Of a stretch of DNA of 15,642 nt, positions 14,390 through 15,642 are shown piece by piece (position 1 is the first letter of the stretch; each line of letters opens with the position of its first letter). Source of the DNA: CAYLNM01 sp964385045. GTDB taxonomy: Bacteria > Planctomycetota > Phycisphaerae > Phycisphaerales > SM1A02. The notes below the pieces were generated by a model. It worked only from the letters and a program-made list of their open reading frames with translations, ran no database searches and was not told the DNA's origin. The DNA lies in NCBI GenBank assembly GCA_964385045.1, contig CAYLNM010000110.1, positions 1 through 15,642 of the forward strand, read 5' to 3'. The position numbers and the translations under genes were made by a program.

Positions 14390-15198
14390 CGCACGGCTCC
14401 CGGAGCACCGTCGGCGCCGCTCCCCGACCGGAGCGGGAGCCAGGTGGCGCGGGCCCAGTCGCCGAGGCTCTCGGCGAGCGAGACGTGGATCGGGTCGCGA
14501 CCCGCCTCCATCGCGGCGTGGCTCAGCGTGAAGAGCAGCAGTCCGGAGGCGGCGAGCATCAGGCCGAGCACCCAGGCCGCGAGCCCGGCCCCGCGCACGC
14601 GGTCGCTCAGGTCGAAGATCGCCCCGATCCGTCGTCCGATCACGTCCAGGAGCGGCTCGGACGCCCGCGGTGGTGCCTGCCGTCCGGCCGCGATCTCGCG
14701 GCACAGTCCGCAGGGCGCCGGCCGCCGGCGGGGGTAGCCGCACGACCCGCAGCTCCAGCCGTCGAGGGACGGCGACCGGCGGGGCCGGGCCACCGGGTGA
14801 CCGTCCCCGCGGCTCGCGCAACGCCGGACCTGCGTGCGGGCGACGCCGAAGAGGACGACGGCCGCCACGCCGACGCCGCCGACGCCCGCGGCCCCGGCCG
14901 CCGCCCGCAGGATGGCGGCTCCGGCCTCGCCGCGGCCCGCGACCGCGAGCAGCGTCGCGGGCACGAGCACCGAGAAGACGAGCCACCACACGGGATCGAT
15001 CCGCGAGCCCCCGCCGTGGAGGCGGTCCGGGTCGAGCCCGCGGCGGTCCGTGGCCCGGCCGGACTCGCCGGGCCGGTCGCCCGCGACCCGTCGGGCCGGG
15101 TCCGCGGGGTCGAAGCCGAGCGCCTCCCGCAGCATCCGCCACCAGTCCGCGGCCTCCCGGATCGCGCGATCGTCCGCCTCGTCTCGCCCGTGGTGCAC
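14386..15198 (-). CDS. Zinc-ribbon membrane protein with three helices (cluster gene 1)
   Basis: This 270-residue protein is of unknown function. A charged N-terminal segment with a Trp-Trp pair (DWWRMLREALGF, 18-29) is followed by hydrophobic helices at about 70-88 and 99-120. A cytoplasmic-looking, Arg-rich loop holds a compact zinc ribbon, C150-G-S-C153 and C163-G-L-C166, and a third helix lies at about 206-229. The GTG at 15198 is chosen because GGAGGG (15211-15206) sits 7 nt before it. An in-frame ATG at 15354 would extend the protein across the likely promoter. It is the first gene of the five-gene cluster. Confidence in the gene is good; no function can be assigned. Confidence 0.75.
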   Translation of the reverse strand: MHHGRDEADDRAIREAADWWRMLREALGFDPADPARRVAGDRPGESGRATDRRGLDPDRLHGGGSRIDPVWWLVFSVLVPATLLAVAGRGEAGAAILRAAAGAAGVGGVGVAAVVLFGVARTQVRRCASRGDGHPVARPRRSPSLDGWSCGSCGYPRRRPAPCGLCREIAAGRQAPPRASEPLLDVIGRRIGAIFDLSDRVRGAGLAAWVLGLMLAASGLLLFTLSHAAMEAGRDPIHVSLAESLGDWARATWLPLRSGSGADGAPGAVR

Positions 15199-15205
15199 CG
15201 ATCGA

Positions 15206-15211
15206 CCCTCC
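15206..15211 (-). promoter_or_regulatory. Shine-Dalgarno site that fixes the GTG start of cluster gene 1
   Basis: On the minus strand GGAGGG lies 7 nt before the GTG at 15198. This is the best ribosome site in the frame and outweighs the upstream ATG. Confidence 0.75.
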
Positions 15212-15276
15212 GCCTCGCGTCGGGGCCCCGGGGCCCCCGGAAGCCCCCCGGGGGCCGCGACGCGTCGTCGCCGAGG

Positions 15277-15282
15277 AGGATA
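15277..15282 (-). promoter_or_regulatory. Candidate -10 of the zinc-ribbon cluster
   Basis: On the minus strand TATCCT is preceded by G, the same hexamer as upstream of the dockerin gene. Transcription would start near 15270, about 72 nt before the GTG at 15198. No -35 box is evident; the inverted repeat at 15295-15311 covers that region. Confidence 0.4.
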
Positions 15283-15514
15283 CCGGACCGGCAGGAGAAA
15301 TGCACGTTCTCTCGGGGATATTGTCCCGGCCGCTCTCCGGGCGGCCCGGAGCACCGCTCGGCGGCCGCGCGGGGGACCGGGGCTGGCCGCGGGTCTCCGC
15401 GCTGGCCGCCGCCGCCGCGGGGGCTGCCGTCGGCGCAGTGGCCGTGGACGACGCGCGTCCGGGCCGCGACGGACGGGCGGGCCGTCGCGGCCCGGCGTCC
15501 CCGCGACCCGGGGG

Positions 15515-15520
15515 TACGAT
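15515..15520 (+). promoter_or_regulatory. Candidate -10 of the tRNA-Arg gene
   Basis: TACGAT preceded by G lies 39 nt upstream of the mature tRNA 5' end, with a predicted start near 15527. No -35 box is recognisable. Confidence 0.4.
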
Positions 15521-15559
15521 TCGCCCGCCGACGCCGGTTCGCGTCCGGCGGCCCGGCAC

Positions 15560-15633
15560 GCCCCGATAGCTCAGCTGGATAGAGCAGCGGTCTTCTAAAC
15601 CGCAGGTCGCAGGTTCGAGTCCTGCTCGGGGCG
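15560..15633 (+). tRNA. tRNA-Arg: tRNA-Arg (anticodon UCU)
   Basis: This is a complete 74-nt cloverleaf. Acceptor GCCCCGA pairs with TCGGGGC, the D arm is GCTC/GAGC, and the anticodon arm is GCGGT/ACCGC with loop CTTCTAA giving anticodon TCT. The T arm is GCAGG/CCTGC with loop TTCGAGT, and the discriminator base is G. The 3' CCA is not encoded. It reads AGA (and possibly AGG) codons, which should be rare in so GC-rich a genome. Confidence 0.97.
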
Positions 15634-15642
15634 CTTCGGCCC

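Larger units (their letters stand above)
15199..15559. other. Divergent gap between the zinc-ribbon cluster and tRNA-Arg
   Basis: No gene is supported. It carries the promoter elements for both sides (minus TATCCT at 15282-15277, plus TACGAT at 15515-15520), an inverted repeat GAGAA-N7-TTCTC at 15295-15311, and the most A/T-rich patch of the region (15296-15322). Confidence 0.45.

Noticed and set aside
15199..15354. Extension of cluster gene 1 to an ATG at 15354
   Set aside because: It would span the likely promoter and GGAGGG site, and the added residues are Arg/Pro-rich with no conserved look.
15560..15633. tRNA-Arg as an integration site for a mobile element
   Set aside because: No integrase, direct repeat of the tRNA 3' end or change in composition is seen in the window.
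1..15642. CRISPR array, insertion sequence, toxin-antitoxin pair or phage genes
   Set aside because: I found no spaced palindromic repeats of CRISPR type, no transposase motif and no terminal inverted repeats. The repeats present are short and directly tandem.

Overview
This window comes from a very GC-rich, Gram-negative-type bacterium. I infer a member of the Planctomycetota, most likely Phycisphaerae. Three things support this: a secreted protein ending in a cysteine-bracketed dockerin-like repeat (two DVDGSG calcium loops), an autotransporter with a C-terminal outer-membrane barrel, and several small zinc-ribbon membrane proteins of the kind common in planctomycetes. The lineage is an inference from protein style, not from a marker gene. 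Because the DNA has so few A/T-rich stops, long open frames occur on both strands. I kept only frames with family motifs, a ribosome binding site or believable protein composition.

Layout. (1) 1-2835: a stress and protein-quality block on the plus strand. It has a small heat-shock protein (Hsp20 family) behind a good sigma-54-type promoter, then after a gap an HtrA/DegP-type periplasmic serine protease with two PDZ domains. (2) 2836-3152: a short repeat array and a terminator-like hairpin. (3) 3153-4280: a PilZ - response regulator - HPt-like protein in which the HPt histidine is replaced by arginine. (4) 4281-4746: a hairpin-rich spacer with a 7-bp repeat that could form a G-quadruplex on the minus strand, ending in a promoter. 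(5) 4747-9797: a 1498-residue autotransporter followed 5 bases later by a DUF3293-type protein. (6) 9943-11334: a secreted dockerin-repeat protein. (7) 11506-12498: a nitrilase with an intact Glu-Lys-Cys triad, apparently on a leaderless transcript. (8) 15198 down to 12535, minus strand: a five-gene cluster of unknown function. Three of its products combine a zinc ribbon with membrane helices, a fourth is a membrane protein and the fifth is soluble. The first three genes are joined by ATGA stop/start overlaps. (9) 15560-15633: tRNA-Arg(UCU).

How the parts may fit. The Hsp20 and HtrA genes are both folding-stress functions but do not look like one tight operon. The autotransporter and the dockerin protein are exported or surface proteins. 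The PilZ-REC protein is a likely c-di-GMP and phosphorylation integrator. The most novel pieces are the PilZ-REC-pseudoHPt protein and the minus-strand zinc-ribbon membrane cluster; I recognise no described system for either. Five transcription starts in the window share a G(n)TAYNNT hexamer without a recognisable -35 box, which may be the housekeeping promoter style of this organism.
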